This document shows positions 24,243 to 34,461 of a stretch of DNA of 64,000 nucleotides, piece after piece. Made by a program: the position numbers and the translations under genes. Position 1 is the first letter of the stretch. The number at the start of each line of letters is the position of its first letter. The notes under the pieces were generated by a model. It ran no database searches and was not told where the DNA came from. It worked only from the letters and a program-made list of their open reading frames with translations. The stretch is from Wurfbainia villosa. Taxonomy: Eukaryota > Streptophyta > Magnoliopsida > Zingiberales > Zingiberaceae. Location of the stretch: positions 105,696,479-105,760,478 of the forward strand of contig CM045997.1 of the NCBI GenBank assembly GCA_025175895.1, in the 5' to 3' direction.

Positions 24243-25631
24243 TGATGTGTGTAAATCATGCTATGTTTTCACTACTTTATATATGTGCATTTTATCTCAT
24301 TTCATATCCTAGGCATGTATTTTATCATGATTCAGTTAAGTTTAGCATATTTTGGGAAGAAGAGACTGTTTTTGGGTGTTTTTGTGTTAACAGGGCAAAG
24401 GAGAAGGCGATCAAACAACACAGTGTTGGGAATCGACACGCTGTGTTATTAGAGCCGGACAACACGCCGAAGTTCAAAGCGCAACACGCGCCTGTCGGTG
24501 AATCCAGCACATGCCCTAGTGCGTACCGCGACACGCCTTTCAAACCGTAACACGCCTTGGAAACCAATACACGCTTGTGCCTCATGGCACGCGTGTTGGC
24601 CCGATTCCGCACTCCTTTTTCGTGAGCAATCGTGATCTTCGTCTGAATTAAAGGGAAATCTATTGCCTTAATTGAAGAGGAGGCCAAAGCTATAAAAGAG
24701 AAGATATTCTAACCCTAAAGGGAAAACGGCGGATGGTCAAAAAGGAGGAGAGAAGACGACAAAGGGATCGACAACAGAGGAAGCAAAAGAGAAGGAGTCG
24801 GCAGAGGAACGCAGATGGCATCCAGTATTGTATTTTCTTTCTCTAGCAACTCTTGTCAGACTATGGAGTAGTGTCCTGTAATCTTAGGATGGGGGAGTAG
24901 CCCTTGACGATTTATGATGGATGATATAATCTATACTACTCGAACCATTGTTTGTTTTGATCCTTCTTTTGGATTCTTATTGATAAACCTAAGGAGCTAA
25001 GGGAAGTACCTACGTGAACCCAGTTCTAAACCCGTAATCAACTAGGAATAACTCTGTCAAGTAGTAGTGTATCTATGAGGGCTTACGGGGTCTCGTGACA
25101 GTCCCTTATGATTATGGTCCCGCAGTGCAAACTTACTGTGAAAAGGAAATTTGACTCTAGCGGAACTCTTATGGACTTAATGGATCTATCAAATCCAGCT
25201 TTTACCGTAACGGAGGCAAGACTAGGAGGTTTCATGGGTCTCGTGAGTCCCCTTAGCCGATTATGATCCCCTATGCTCGAACACCGATGTAAGTTGAGTT
25301 TGATAGGTACTAGCATAGACCTCGAAAGGGGCCGCTGATTTACCTTAGGATAGGTTCCATCAAAACAACTCTACTAGCGGTAGGAAAGAATTAAATCACC
25401 TTATAAATCGCTGACGTGGTGAAACCCATATCCCGAGATTTTCCTCAATTCTTGACTTTTAGCTCGTTCTTCTCATTCGCTGTTATTGACTACTCGGTTT
25501 CTTTGCTTAAACCAACAATCGATTTACTAGATAACTTGGTATCACGATCATTCGTAATTGTTCCAATCCCCGTGGATCGATATTTTTATTACTTGACGCG
25601 ATAACGTGCACTTGCGGAAAATAATACATCA
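24243..25631 (+). mobile_element. Element C 5' LTR
   Basis: It pairs with 29424-30705. A GT repeat near its start is one unit longer than in the 3' copy, and the copies differ by numerous small indels around 24400-24620 and 25080-25350. Confidence 0.92.
24691..24697 (+). promoter_or_regulatory. Probable TATA box of C 5' LTR
   Basis: TATAAAA in AAAGCTATAAAAGAGAAG is also present in the 3' LTR at 29825-29831. It fits an LTR promoter. Confidence 0.6.
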
Positions 25632-25636
25632 AGTTT

Positions 25637-25650
25637 TGGCGCTGTCGGGA
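25637..25650 (+). other. Primer-binding site of element C (Athila type, eroded)
   Basis: TGGCGCTGTCGGGA sits 5 bases after the LTR. Athila-group elements typically carry TGGCGCCGTTGCCGGGGA here (attributed to an Asp-tRNA primer). This copy is shortened by a few bases. Confidence 0.75.
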
Positions 25651-25942
25651 TTGGCACTCAATATTGAATTGAGCGTGATTTAGTTAATCTAGATTTACTT
25701 TCAATTCTTGTTTCATTGATTGTTCCTATTTTTCTTTATATCTATTCTCAGAATTCTTGTTTTGGGAGCCTCTCTTGTTGTTGCATGCATGACTTAATAG
25801 GAAATTCTCGATATTGATCCCGAGATAGAGAGAACTTTCCTTGCTAGAAGACGATTTCAAAGAACCTCGGAAAACAATCGACCTCGACATGGTGTAACGA
25901 AAATAAACCCTTAAGGGATTATGCAAAGACCTAGTACAAGGA

Positions 25943-27090
25943 TTGAGATCGAGTATTAGAAGACCCCTATTGAAGCAAACAATTTCAATTAAAACCGCGC
26001 TTACTATCTATGGTCCAACAAAGATCAATTCTGAGGAGCACCTCATCAAGATCCAAATCGCACTTGGAAGTATTTTTGGAATTTTGCGAGACTTTAAAAT
26101 CAATGGAGCCTCACCGATGCTATTAGATTGCGCTTGTTTCCTTTCTCATTTCATGACAAAGCCAGCTTGGCTACACTCTCTTCCAAATGGATTGTATAAC
26201 TACCCGATCACTGGAGCAAAGATTTTTAGACAAGTATTTTCCACCCAAAGAAACTGCAAGTCTTCGCCATCAAATCACTAATTTTGCAAAGGATGGAGAA
26301 ACATTATTTGAAGCCCGGGACGATTTAAGGGATTACTACAACAATGCCTCATCATGGGTCGGAGAAGTGGCTCATTGTTCATACTTTCTACAATGGAATC
26401 TCAGATGCTACTAAGGTTTCTCTTGATTCTGCTGCGAGAGGAGCTCTTATGAACAAAACATTGGATGAAGCTTTTGAGATCATCGAGAATGTGGCAATGA
26501 ATTCTCACCAATGGGCTACAGAACGAGGATATCAAACTAAAATGCCAGCAAGTTTGAGGTAAGTACCCTTGATCTACTCGGCAAAAGTCGATGCATTAAC
26601 TCAAAAGCTCGAACATTTTAATGTATCACCAGAACTCATCTAATGTCACTTGTAGATCAGGTGTAACAGACACGAGCGATGAATCACAAATCCTACACGC
26701 ACTATCATCAAGGTGGATCGAGCAAGTTGATGCGCTGAATAATTTTAATCGTAAGCCTAATGGTGGCAACCCTTACTCAAACACGCATAATCCCTGGAGA
26801 AATCATCCCAACTTTTCAGATAGAGCCCATCAAAATTCTTCTCCGACGTAACAACTTTGGAGCACCTTCTGGATTTCAAACAGAGTGAAGTCGAGCTTAG
26901 AAAAGATGATGGAAAATTTTATCACGTGTCGTGGAAGATAAATGATGAATTTCAAAGATATTGTCAGAATCAAAAACATCAAAATAATACCGAGGCAATC
27001 AAGCAATTGGGAAGCAAGGTTGATAATTTGACTAATCACACAAGAATGCCGGAAAATCAAATTTCCCAAATTACCAAGATCAAGGACGCC
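25943..27090 (+). pseudogene. Element C gag (Athila-like), broken
   Basis: Several overlapping frames carry consecutive pieces of the Athila gag domain: ALGSIFGILRDFKINGAS (near 26060); QRFLDKYFPPKETASLRHQI, then FAKDGETLFEARDDLRDYY (26213-26340); and MPHHGSEKWLIVHTFYNGIS (26344-26404), then DEAFEIIENVAMNSHQWATE. Each switch of frame marks an indel. A coiled, charged tail (to about 27090) may be the end of gag. Product would be the capsid; no complete reading frame remains. Confidence 0.85.
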
Positions 27091-27502
27091 TGATGCATTT
27101 CCGGAAATATAAACCCAAATGAGCATTGTAATTTCTATAAGTTTGAGAAGTGGAAGGATTTTAGAAGGAGACAGAGCTAAACAAGCGACCTCGACGAGCG
27201 TGTCGGAGTTGGAAGATGACAAAGAAGACGCTGGTTGAACTCGACACACCCCGACCTGTATGTTGTTCAACACGCCGAGGCCCACGAGCGTGTCACCACA
27301 CCCGTGTCGGGTCATTCCAGCAGATAACACGCCGGTGCCAAACAACACAAAGCGCGTCGAATAGGGAACCAAGAACATATAAGCCCCCTATCCCCGCTCC
27401 CTTAAAGGTCGATTAAGGAAAAATTGGATGAACAATTTGGTAAGTTCTCGAGGTAATTAGGAAGCTATATATCAATATACCTTTATAGAAGCTCTTCAAC
27501 AA

Positions 27503-28006
27503 ATGCCTACATACTCTAAGTTCTTGAAGGACATCTTAACCAATAAAAGAAAAGTCGAGGAGCATGTAATGTTGGCTCTTCGAGGAGGCAAAGGCTTAAT
27601 TAAGAACATGGTACCTCCCAAACTAAATGATCCAGTAGCTTTTATACCTTGCATAATTAATGACTCAAATTTTGATAAGGCTTTTGCGATTTGGGTGCCG
27701 TCAATCTGATACCTCTTTCCATATGCAAGAAATTGGATTTGGGAGAAATGAAACTAACTACTATGGCCTTGCTTAGCCGATCGCTCAATTAGATATCCTT
27801 TGGGAATCTTAGAAGATGTACCACAGTGGGAAATTTTATTATTCTCCGATTTTGAGTGCTTGACATGGATGAAGACCCATGCATTCCACTCATTTTGGGA
27901 GACCTTTCTTGGCTCTGCAGGCAATGATAGATGTCAAGAACCACAAACTCTCACTTGCATTTGGAAAGCGACAAAATTGAATTCGACCTTTCAAAAGTGC
28001 AAGTAA
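27503..28006 (+). pseudogene. Element C protease region
   Basis: The frame at 27503-27709 (PTYSKFLKDILTNKRKVEEH, then PPKLNDPVAFIPCIINDSNF) is the Athila segment that leads into the protease. The active-site Asp region near 27690 is frameshifted (AIWVPSI in place of the usual DLGAS-type motif). Downstream pieces (PLGILEDV-like near 27800, DEDPCIPLILG-like near 27870-27905, DVKNHKLSL-like near 27935) continue the protease fold in changing frames. Confidence 0.75.
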
Positions 28007-29423
28007 ACGTATTTCTATTTTGATGTTTGTTGTAGGATTGATAGTTTCAGTCAATAGCACTAGAAGGAGCATCAGAACAAACTTATCTTAATAAGCTCGA
28101 AGGGGATTTTGAGGATAAAGAGCTGGAGATTTCCGACCCCAACCTAACACCACAGAGCTGGTTGAGGAGGAAGAGGGGCAGAGCACACTCCTCGAGCCAT
28201 ATCCCCAAAACTAGGGGATAACTGAGGGGTCAAGCTAACGACCTTAAACAAGCGCTTCTTGGGAGGCAACCCAAGCTATTTTCATTTTTCAGTACTTTTA
28301 TTTTATTTTATTTGATGTTGAGTTTTACATTTTTTCAGTTTACAGGACACGACATGTTAACGTAAGCATCGCGTACAAATTGACACGACCTCCTATCGAA
28401 CGACACAAAGCGTGTTGAGGTTACCAAGACACACAGTCGAGCGTCGTTGCCGAGCACGTCGTATCACACGCTTCTCACCCGACACGCTCGGGCTGGATGG
28501 AAGCATGCCTATGTCGCGCTTAAAGACCACCTTGAGCTATTTTGTGAGTTTCGATGCACATCCTTTACTGCTTATGCCGTTTCTACTTAGATTTTTAGTT
28601 TGGTTATTGCTATTTTATTTGCATCTTTTCATATATCATAACAGTGCATTTTTTATATCATCTAGCGTAATACAACTGAACATTGGTCGGATCATGAAAT
28701 TCCTTTTTGCCTATTTGATAAGAACCCTATTTCACCTCTAACACGGTCTATAGGTCTGAGGTATCCAAAGAAAAGATTTAGACCCCCCATATCAGACGAG
28801 TACCCGATTTTCCATCGAGACTTACTCACAAATTTGGTTCGAGAAACACTTTCCTAGAAGTATTGTGAAAAAAAAAAAAAGAGAGAAAAAAGGGAATTGT
28901 TTTCAAGCACCCCTTTGAGACCAAGTAGTTACTGGGGAAACACCTACAAGGTGCCCCTTTGAGACTAACTAGTTACTGGGGAAATACTCTCTAGGAATTG
29001 TTTTCAAGCACCCCTTTGAGACCAAGTAGTTACTGGGGAAACACCTAAAAGGTGCCCCTTTGAGACTAACTAGTTACTGGGGAAATGCTCTCTATAATTC
29101 CTTTCCTTCTCTCTTCTTGGAAAGTGCTCCTTTGAGACCTTTGATGATAGGTAAGGATGATCCATGCATTAAGGCGTAAGTGCCTCTATGCCTAAATAAG
29201 AATGCTCTACGATAGAAGGGATGTCAAGTCCTGATTGGTGTCCAATGACTTTAGTCCAACTTTTCACGCACTATATAGGATCTTTCGAACTTGGCAACTA
29301 GGAATGATTTGAAAAGATTAAGATCGATCAGATACCCTAGATGATGCCTAGTATTCCCACAAATAAGTTGTCTTTGAGTTTGAGTTTTCTTGAGGACAAG
29401 CAAAAGTTTAAGACTAGGGATTT
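28007..29423 (+). other. Element C post-protease region, no pol
   Basis: Where Athila elements carry RT, RNase H and integrase, only non-coding sequence is found. The block GCGCTTCTTGGGAGGCAACC (28252 onward) usually follows the Athila coding region, so the coding part was lost by internal deletion before or near 28060. A poly-A run (28868-28880) and a tandem duplication (28893-29094) follow. The polypurine region before 29424 (GACTAGGGATTT) is weak. Confidence 0.7.
28893..29094 (+). repeat. Two tandem 101-bp repeats in element C
   Basis: Two nearly identical 101-bp units each contain two similar half-units built on CCCCTTTGAGAC...TAGTTACTGGGG. A CACCT/AGGTG inverted repeat between the half-units is kept in both copies while its loop differs (ACA and AAA). 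Confidence 0.85.
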
Positions 29424-30705
29424 TGATGTGTAAATCATGCTATGTTTTCACTACTTTATATATGTGCATTTTATCTCATTTCATATCCTAGGCATGTATT
29501 TTATCATGATTCGCTTAAGTTTAGCATATTTTGGGAAGAAGAGACTGCTTTTGGGTGTTTTTGTGTTAACAGGCAAAGGAGAAGGCGTATCAAAACAACG
29601 TTGGGAATCGACACGCCTGTGTATTAGAGACAACACGCCGAAGTTCAAAGCGCAACACGCCCGTGTCGCGAATCCAAAAAATGACACGCCTAGTGCAACG
29701 CCGCCCCGTAACACGCCTGTGAAACCGCTTGTGCTGCGCAGCGATTCCGCACCTTTCATGAGCAATCGTGATCTTCGCTCAATTAAAGGGAAATCTATTG
29801 CCTTAATCAAGAGGAGGCCAAAGCTATAAAAGAGAAGATATTCTAACCCTAAAGGGAAAACGGATGGTCAAAAAGGAGGAGAGAAGACGACAAAGGATCG
29901 ACAGAGGAAGCAAAAGAGAAGGAGTCCAGAGGAACGCAGATGGCATCCAAGATTGTATTTTCTTTCTCTAGCAACTCTTGTCGACTATGAGTAGTGTCCT
30001 GTAATCTTAGGATGGGGAGTAGCCTTGGATGATATAATCTATACTACTCGAACCATTGTTTGTTTTGATCGTTCTTTTGGATTCTTATTGATAAACCTAA
30101 GGAGCTAAGGGGAAGTACCTAACGGTGAACCCGAGTTCCAAACCGAGAATCAACTAGGAATAACTCTGTCAAGTAGCGATAGTGTATCTATATGAGGGCT
30201 TGCGGGGTCGTGTGAGTCCCCTTAGGCGATTATGGTCTGTGTGCAAACCTACCGTGAAAAGGAAATTTGACTCTAGCGGAACTCTTATGGACTTAATGGA
30301 TCTATCAAATCCGGTTTTTACCGTAATGAGGCAAGACTAGGGAGGTTTGCGGGGTCTCGTGTGTCCCCTTAGCGATTATGATCCCCTATGCTCGAATACC
30401 GTGACGTAAGTTGAGTTTGATAATAGGTTCCATCAAAACAACTCTACTAGCGGTAGGAAAGAATTAAATCACCTTATAAATCGTTGACGTGGTGAAACCC
30501 ATATCCTGAGATTTTCCTCAATTCTTGACTTTTAGCTCGTTCTTCTCATTCGTTGTTATTGACTACTCAGTTTCTTTGCTTAAACCAACAATCGATTTAC
30601 TAGATAACTTGGTATCACGATCATTCGGTAATTGTTCCAATCCATGTGGGATCGATATTTTTATTACTTGACGATAACCGTGCACTTGCAGAAAATAATA
30701 CATCA
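29424..30705 (+). mobile_element. Element C 3' LTR
   Basis: It matches 24243-25631 and ends ATACATCA before the GTCAA duplication. Confidence 0.92.
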
Positions 30706-30710
30706 GTCAA

Positions 30711-32126
30711 CCAAGTTCCAAACTTGGTTTTCATACATGGAATCCATTTCTGACTTCATGACATCAAGCCACTTATCCCTTTCTGAACTTGTCAGCACTT
30801 CTTCATAACTGGTAGGCTCCTCATCATCAATGAGTAACACGTTGTTCGATTCACTTACGAGAAATCCATATCTCTCAGGAATGTTGCATGTTCTACCAGA
30901 TCTACGAAGATGTGGTGTTTCAATAGGTCCAGTCGATTGCTCATCACTATGAGTTATCGGCTGTTGTGCTTCACCAGGTATCTCATCAATGTCTATTTGA
31001 GTCTCTCGAGCCTCCTTAAGCTCGACGACACTCCCACTATTTTCTTGCAAGAAAAACTCTTTCTCTAGAAATACAACATGCCTTGAAACAAACACCTTTT
31101 GTTCCACAGGACGATAGAATTGGTAACCCCTTATTTCCTTAGGGTATCCAATAAATAAATATTTATCAGACTTAGCATCCAATTTGTCTGATACAGTCCG
31201 CTTCACATAAGCAGGACAACCCCATATCTTCAAGTAAGATACATGAGGTTTCTTACTATTACATATCTCATATGGAGTTGTAGAGACTACCTTGGTTGGC
31301 ATTCTGTTTAATAAGTAAACAACTGTCTGAAGTGCATAGCCCCAAAAGGACTTGGGAAGATTCGCATGATTCATCATTGACCTGACCATGTCCAACAAGG
31401 TTCGGTTACGCCTCTCAGATACACCATTATACTGTGGTGTATATGGCGGAGTCCATTGAGACAATATACCATTGTCTCTTAGATAATCAAGAAACTCTTG
31501 ACTTAGTATTCACCACCTCGATCCGATCGAAGTATTTTAATACTCTTGTCATGTTGTTTCTCTACTTCATTTCTAAATTCTTTGAACCTTTCAAAAGCTT
31601 CAGACTTGTGTTTCATCAAGAACACATACCCAAACCGTGAGTGATCATCGGTGAAGGTAATGAAGTATTTATAGCCTCCTAAAGCTTGAGTTGACATAGG
31701 TCCACATACATCAGTATGTATTAGACCTAGCAACTCTCCCACTCATTCACCTTTTCCTGTAAAAGGTAACTTAGTCATCTTGCCTTTTAAGCATGATTCA
31801 CATGTATCGTATGAATCCAATTTAAACGATTCCAGAATTCCACATCGGTGTAATTCGGACATGTGTTTCTTGCTTACATGGCCAAGACGACAATGTCACA
31901 TGTAGGAGTCTATTTGATTATCCTTTCGAGCACGCTTGTTGCTCGCTTCGATATTGAAAATGTCACTGGATACGTCCAACGTATAAATGTCATTGCTCAA
32001 AGTTCCAGTTCCATAAAGTACGTCATTCAAAGTTATATAACAACAATTATTACTAAATGTCAAATGATAACCATTTCTATTTAAACAGGAAATAGAAACA
32101 ATGTTCTTTATTAGAGAAGGAACACA
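30711..32126 (-). pseudogene. Element A pol, central part: protease end, integrase, RT start
   Basis: Reading leftwards from 32126, the first codon past the gag-protease frame is a stop. The integrase zinc region near 31890 has its Trp codon turned to a stop (YM-stop-HCRLGH), and CESCLKGKMTK follows. The integrase core frame (31742-31503) has HTDVCGP and LRSDRGGEY. A one-base deletion just after GGEY shifts the frame, and the next frame (31464-30711) carries the catalytic Glu in NGVSERRN, the integrase C-terminal motifs (GYALQTVVYLLNRMP, YLKIWGCPAYVK, LFIGYPKEIRGYQFY) and the RT opening (MDSMYENQVWNLVD), where element C cuts in. All three integrase acids are present although the frame is broken. 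Confidence 0.92.
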
Positions 32127-33176
32127 TTAGCAATTATCCAGTTCCAAGACTAGTCCGCTAGGGAGCTTCAGCAAATAAGTTCCGATGGCGACCGCAACAA
32201 CCTTTGCTCCATTGCCAACTCGCAAATTTGACTCCCCTCTGACGAGTCTTCTTCTATTCCTTAGCCCCTGTATGCCATTACATATATGTGAGTCACACCC
32301 AGTATCCAATACACAAGTGTCTAAGGAAATAGAATGACAATCAATAACGAAGATATCTGAAGAGGATAGGGCATCAGATGCCTTCTTCTTCTTCATGGAC
32401 TCAAGATAAATCTTGCAGTTTCTTCGCCAGTGGCCTTCCTTGCCACAATGATGGCAAGTGCTCTTTTGTGCTGGTTCTGCCTTCTTAGCCTTCTTGTTCT
32501 TCCCTTTCTTCTGTTCCTTTGCCTTCCTCTTAGAACCTTTCTTTGAGGAATCAACTAACAGAATCGCCTTCTCCTCATGCTTCACAGAAGGCTCCACAGT
32601 CTTCAGCATATTAAGGAGCTCAGGAATAGTGGATTCTAATTTGTTCATCCGATAGTTCATCACAAATTGTGAGAAACTCTTGGGCAAACAATGCAGAATT
32701 AAGTCAATACTTAATTCATGATCCATCACAAACCCGAGGGTGGCTAGCCGCTCGATGTACCCGTTCATCTTTAGCACAAATTGCACTACAGACGAACCTT
32801 CTTGCATCTTCGTGGTGAAGAGGAGCCTGGAGACTTCGAACCTTTCGGATCTCACTTGCTCATCAAATAACTCATGAAGATGGAAGACCATGGTATTAGC
32901 ATCCATATGCTCATGCTGCTTTTGCAGCTCAGGTACCATCGCAGCTAGCATGATGCAACTCGCCAGTTCAGAATCTGCCACATGCTTCTGATAGACCAAC
33001 ATTTGGTCTGGAGTTGCATCGTCCTTAGGACGGTTGGGAAGAGGCTCTTCAAGGACATATGCTAGTTTTTCCGCCTTGAGAACAATTCTCAAGTTTCTAA
33101 GCCAGTCCAGGAAGTTAGGCCCAGTCAATTTGTTTGAATCCAAAATAGTGCGCAAATTCAAAGACGTCATGATCAA
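32127..33176 (-). pseudogene. Element A gag and protease N-terminal half
   Basis: A 349-codon frame begins at ATG 33176. Residues 1-200 are copia gag (LNLRTILDSNKLTGPNFLDW, then LRNLRIVLKAEKL; ELQKQHEHMDANTMVFHL). A lysine-rich stretch (about 210-236) precedes an intact CCHC zinc knuckle, CHHCGKEGHWRRNC (about 243-256). The protease active site CVLDTGCDSHIC lies near residue 290. The frame ends at a stop just after LELDNC, inside the protease. Gag itself is intact, so a capsid-like protein could in principle be encoded; the protease and downstream part cannot be read through. Confidence 0.92.
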
Positions 33177-33349
33177 TCGATTAACCTAGAAATACAAAAC
33201 GAGCATATATGAGAAAATGATTTTAAAATGCATCAACATATATTTATAAATCCCATTCATTTTTTGAATTTCAAAAAACCCCAAAATCACTTCGGGAGAT
33301 CGTAGGTCCATCTTCGAATGGGTTGATATCCATCATAGATATGAACAAC

Positions 33350-33765
33350 CTTGGAGAGAGTCCAACAAGCCATTCATGACTACGATGGTAGGTATCAATT
33401 ATACCGATTGCATATCACGTATATGCAACTATCACAATGTGCTATCAACTAATTGAATGTTCACACATACATCGGGTTGTTAACACATTAACAAGTATGC
33501 ATCATATGCATAGCACCCAACATCACCTCCCTTAACATCGACCTTGGAGAGAGTCCAACAAGCCGATGCTCCAGGTTAAAGCCAACCCATTAATCGAGAA
33601 ATAGTTTTAATATGGTTAGAGCGCATTCAACCAATTAGCCGGGCTTGGAGAGAGTCCAACAACCAAAGCTAACGATTGACCTCTGACTCTTACCATATTA
33701 GTATTAAACTATTCCATGGCTTGAACATGTTCGAGTTCGAGCTGGGCTTGGAGAGAGTCCAACAA
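33350..33765 (-). repeat. Four dispersed copies of a 19-bp hairpin motif in A's leader
   Basis: CTTGGAGAGAGTCCAACAA occurs at about 33350, 33543, 33644 and 33747 (spacings near 193, 101 and 103 bp). Each copy is an inverted repeat, TTGGA-GAGAG-TCCAA. Sequence between copies is less conserved than the motif. Confidence 0.85.
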
Positions 33766-34019
33766 CCCGAAAAAGAAATGGAACTTTGGTTCTAACCATA
33801 TTAATGGAAGGTGTAGGCTTTAATATTGAGTTAGGGTTTTTATGTCTCATCCTCTTTGCATGCAAATAACTATTATCTACATGGCATGACATACATGACA
33901 TATATCTACATGTCACGACACGCATGACATAATGATATGCATCTAATGCAATTACATGACATACAATTATGTCATGTACAAAATTTTCTTATATGTCATA
34001 ACTATTTATGGAAATAAAA

Positions 34020-34262
34020 TATGTTTAAGATTTGATTCTCCAAATCAAATCATGATTAAATTAGGAAACAAATTTCCAAATCTAATCACATATTTTATTT
34101 GTAGAAATAGTTGATTAAGGAAAGTCAATTTAGGAAGTCAATTTCCTAAATCATCAAAACTACTTATGAAAATAAAAATATTTTTAAGATTTGATTTACC
34201 AAATCAAATCATGATTAAATTAGGAAATAAATTTCCAAATCTAATCAAATATTTTATTTATG
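34020..34262 (-). repeat. Imperfect tandem duplication in A's leader
   Basis: A segment built on AAATCAAATCATGATTAAAT occurs at about 34025-34095 and again at 34194-34262, period about 168 bp. Short AAGTAGAAAATTTCC-like repeats follow to 34390. Confidence 0.75.
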
Positions 34263-34448
34263 GAAAATATTAATTTCCATAAATACTTTCAACTTTTCAA
34301 AAGTAGAAGATTTCCATAAATACTTCTAGTCTTTCCAAAATTAAAAATTTTCATAAATACTTCTAACTTTCCAAAAGTAGAAAATTTCCAGAAATATCAT
34401 TATGACTATCGCAAAACAATTTTATGATTATGTAGAAACACAACCTGG

Positions 34449-34460
34449 GCTCTGATACCA
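34449..34460 (-). other. Primer-binding site of element A (tRNA-iMet type)
   Basis: On the minus strand TGGTATCAGAGC follows the LTR end by one base. It is an intact initiator-Met primer site and identifies 34462-36565 as the 5' LTR. Confidence 0.93.
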
Positions 34461-34461
34461 C

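Larger units (their letters stand above)
24243..30705 (+). mobile_element. Element C: Athila-like Ty3/gypsy, non-autonomous, inside A's RT
   Basis: Termini are TGATGTGT and ATACATCA, flanked by a perfect GTCAA duplication (24238-24242 and 30706-30710). The A polyprotein reads straight across the insertion point when C is left out. C has LTRs of 1,389 and 1,282 bp, an Athila-type primer site (TGGCGC...), an Athila-type gag and a protease, followed by the GGGAGGCAACCCAA block that normally follows Athila coding regions. No RT, RNase H or integrase is present, so it could only have moved using enzymes from another element. It also carries stops and many small indels. Confidence 0.92.
33177..34448 (-). 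other. Element A untranslated leader
   Basis: About 1.27 kb lies between the primer site and gag. It is AT-rich, without a coding signature, and holds two repeat systems (33350-33765 and 34020-34262). Confidence 0.7.

Noticed and set aside
24179..24550. 123-codon frame crossing the A/C junction
   Set aside because: It is a chance fusion of antisense A pol with the C LTR; real coding on that side is the minus-strand RT.
33350..33765. CRISPR-like spaced repeats
   Set aside because: There are four 19-bp repeats with uneven spacing of 100-190 bp in a plant retrotransposon leader; not a CRISPR array.
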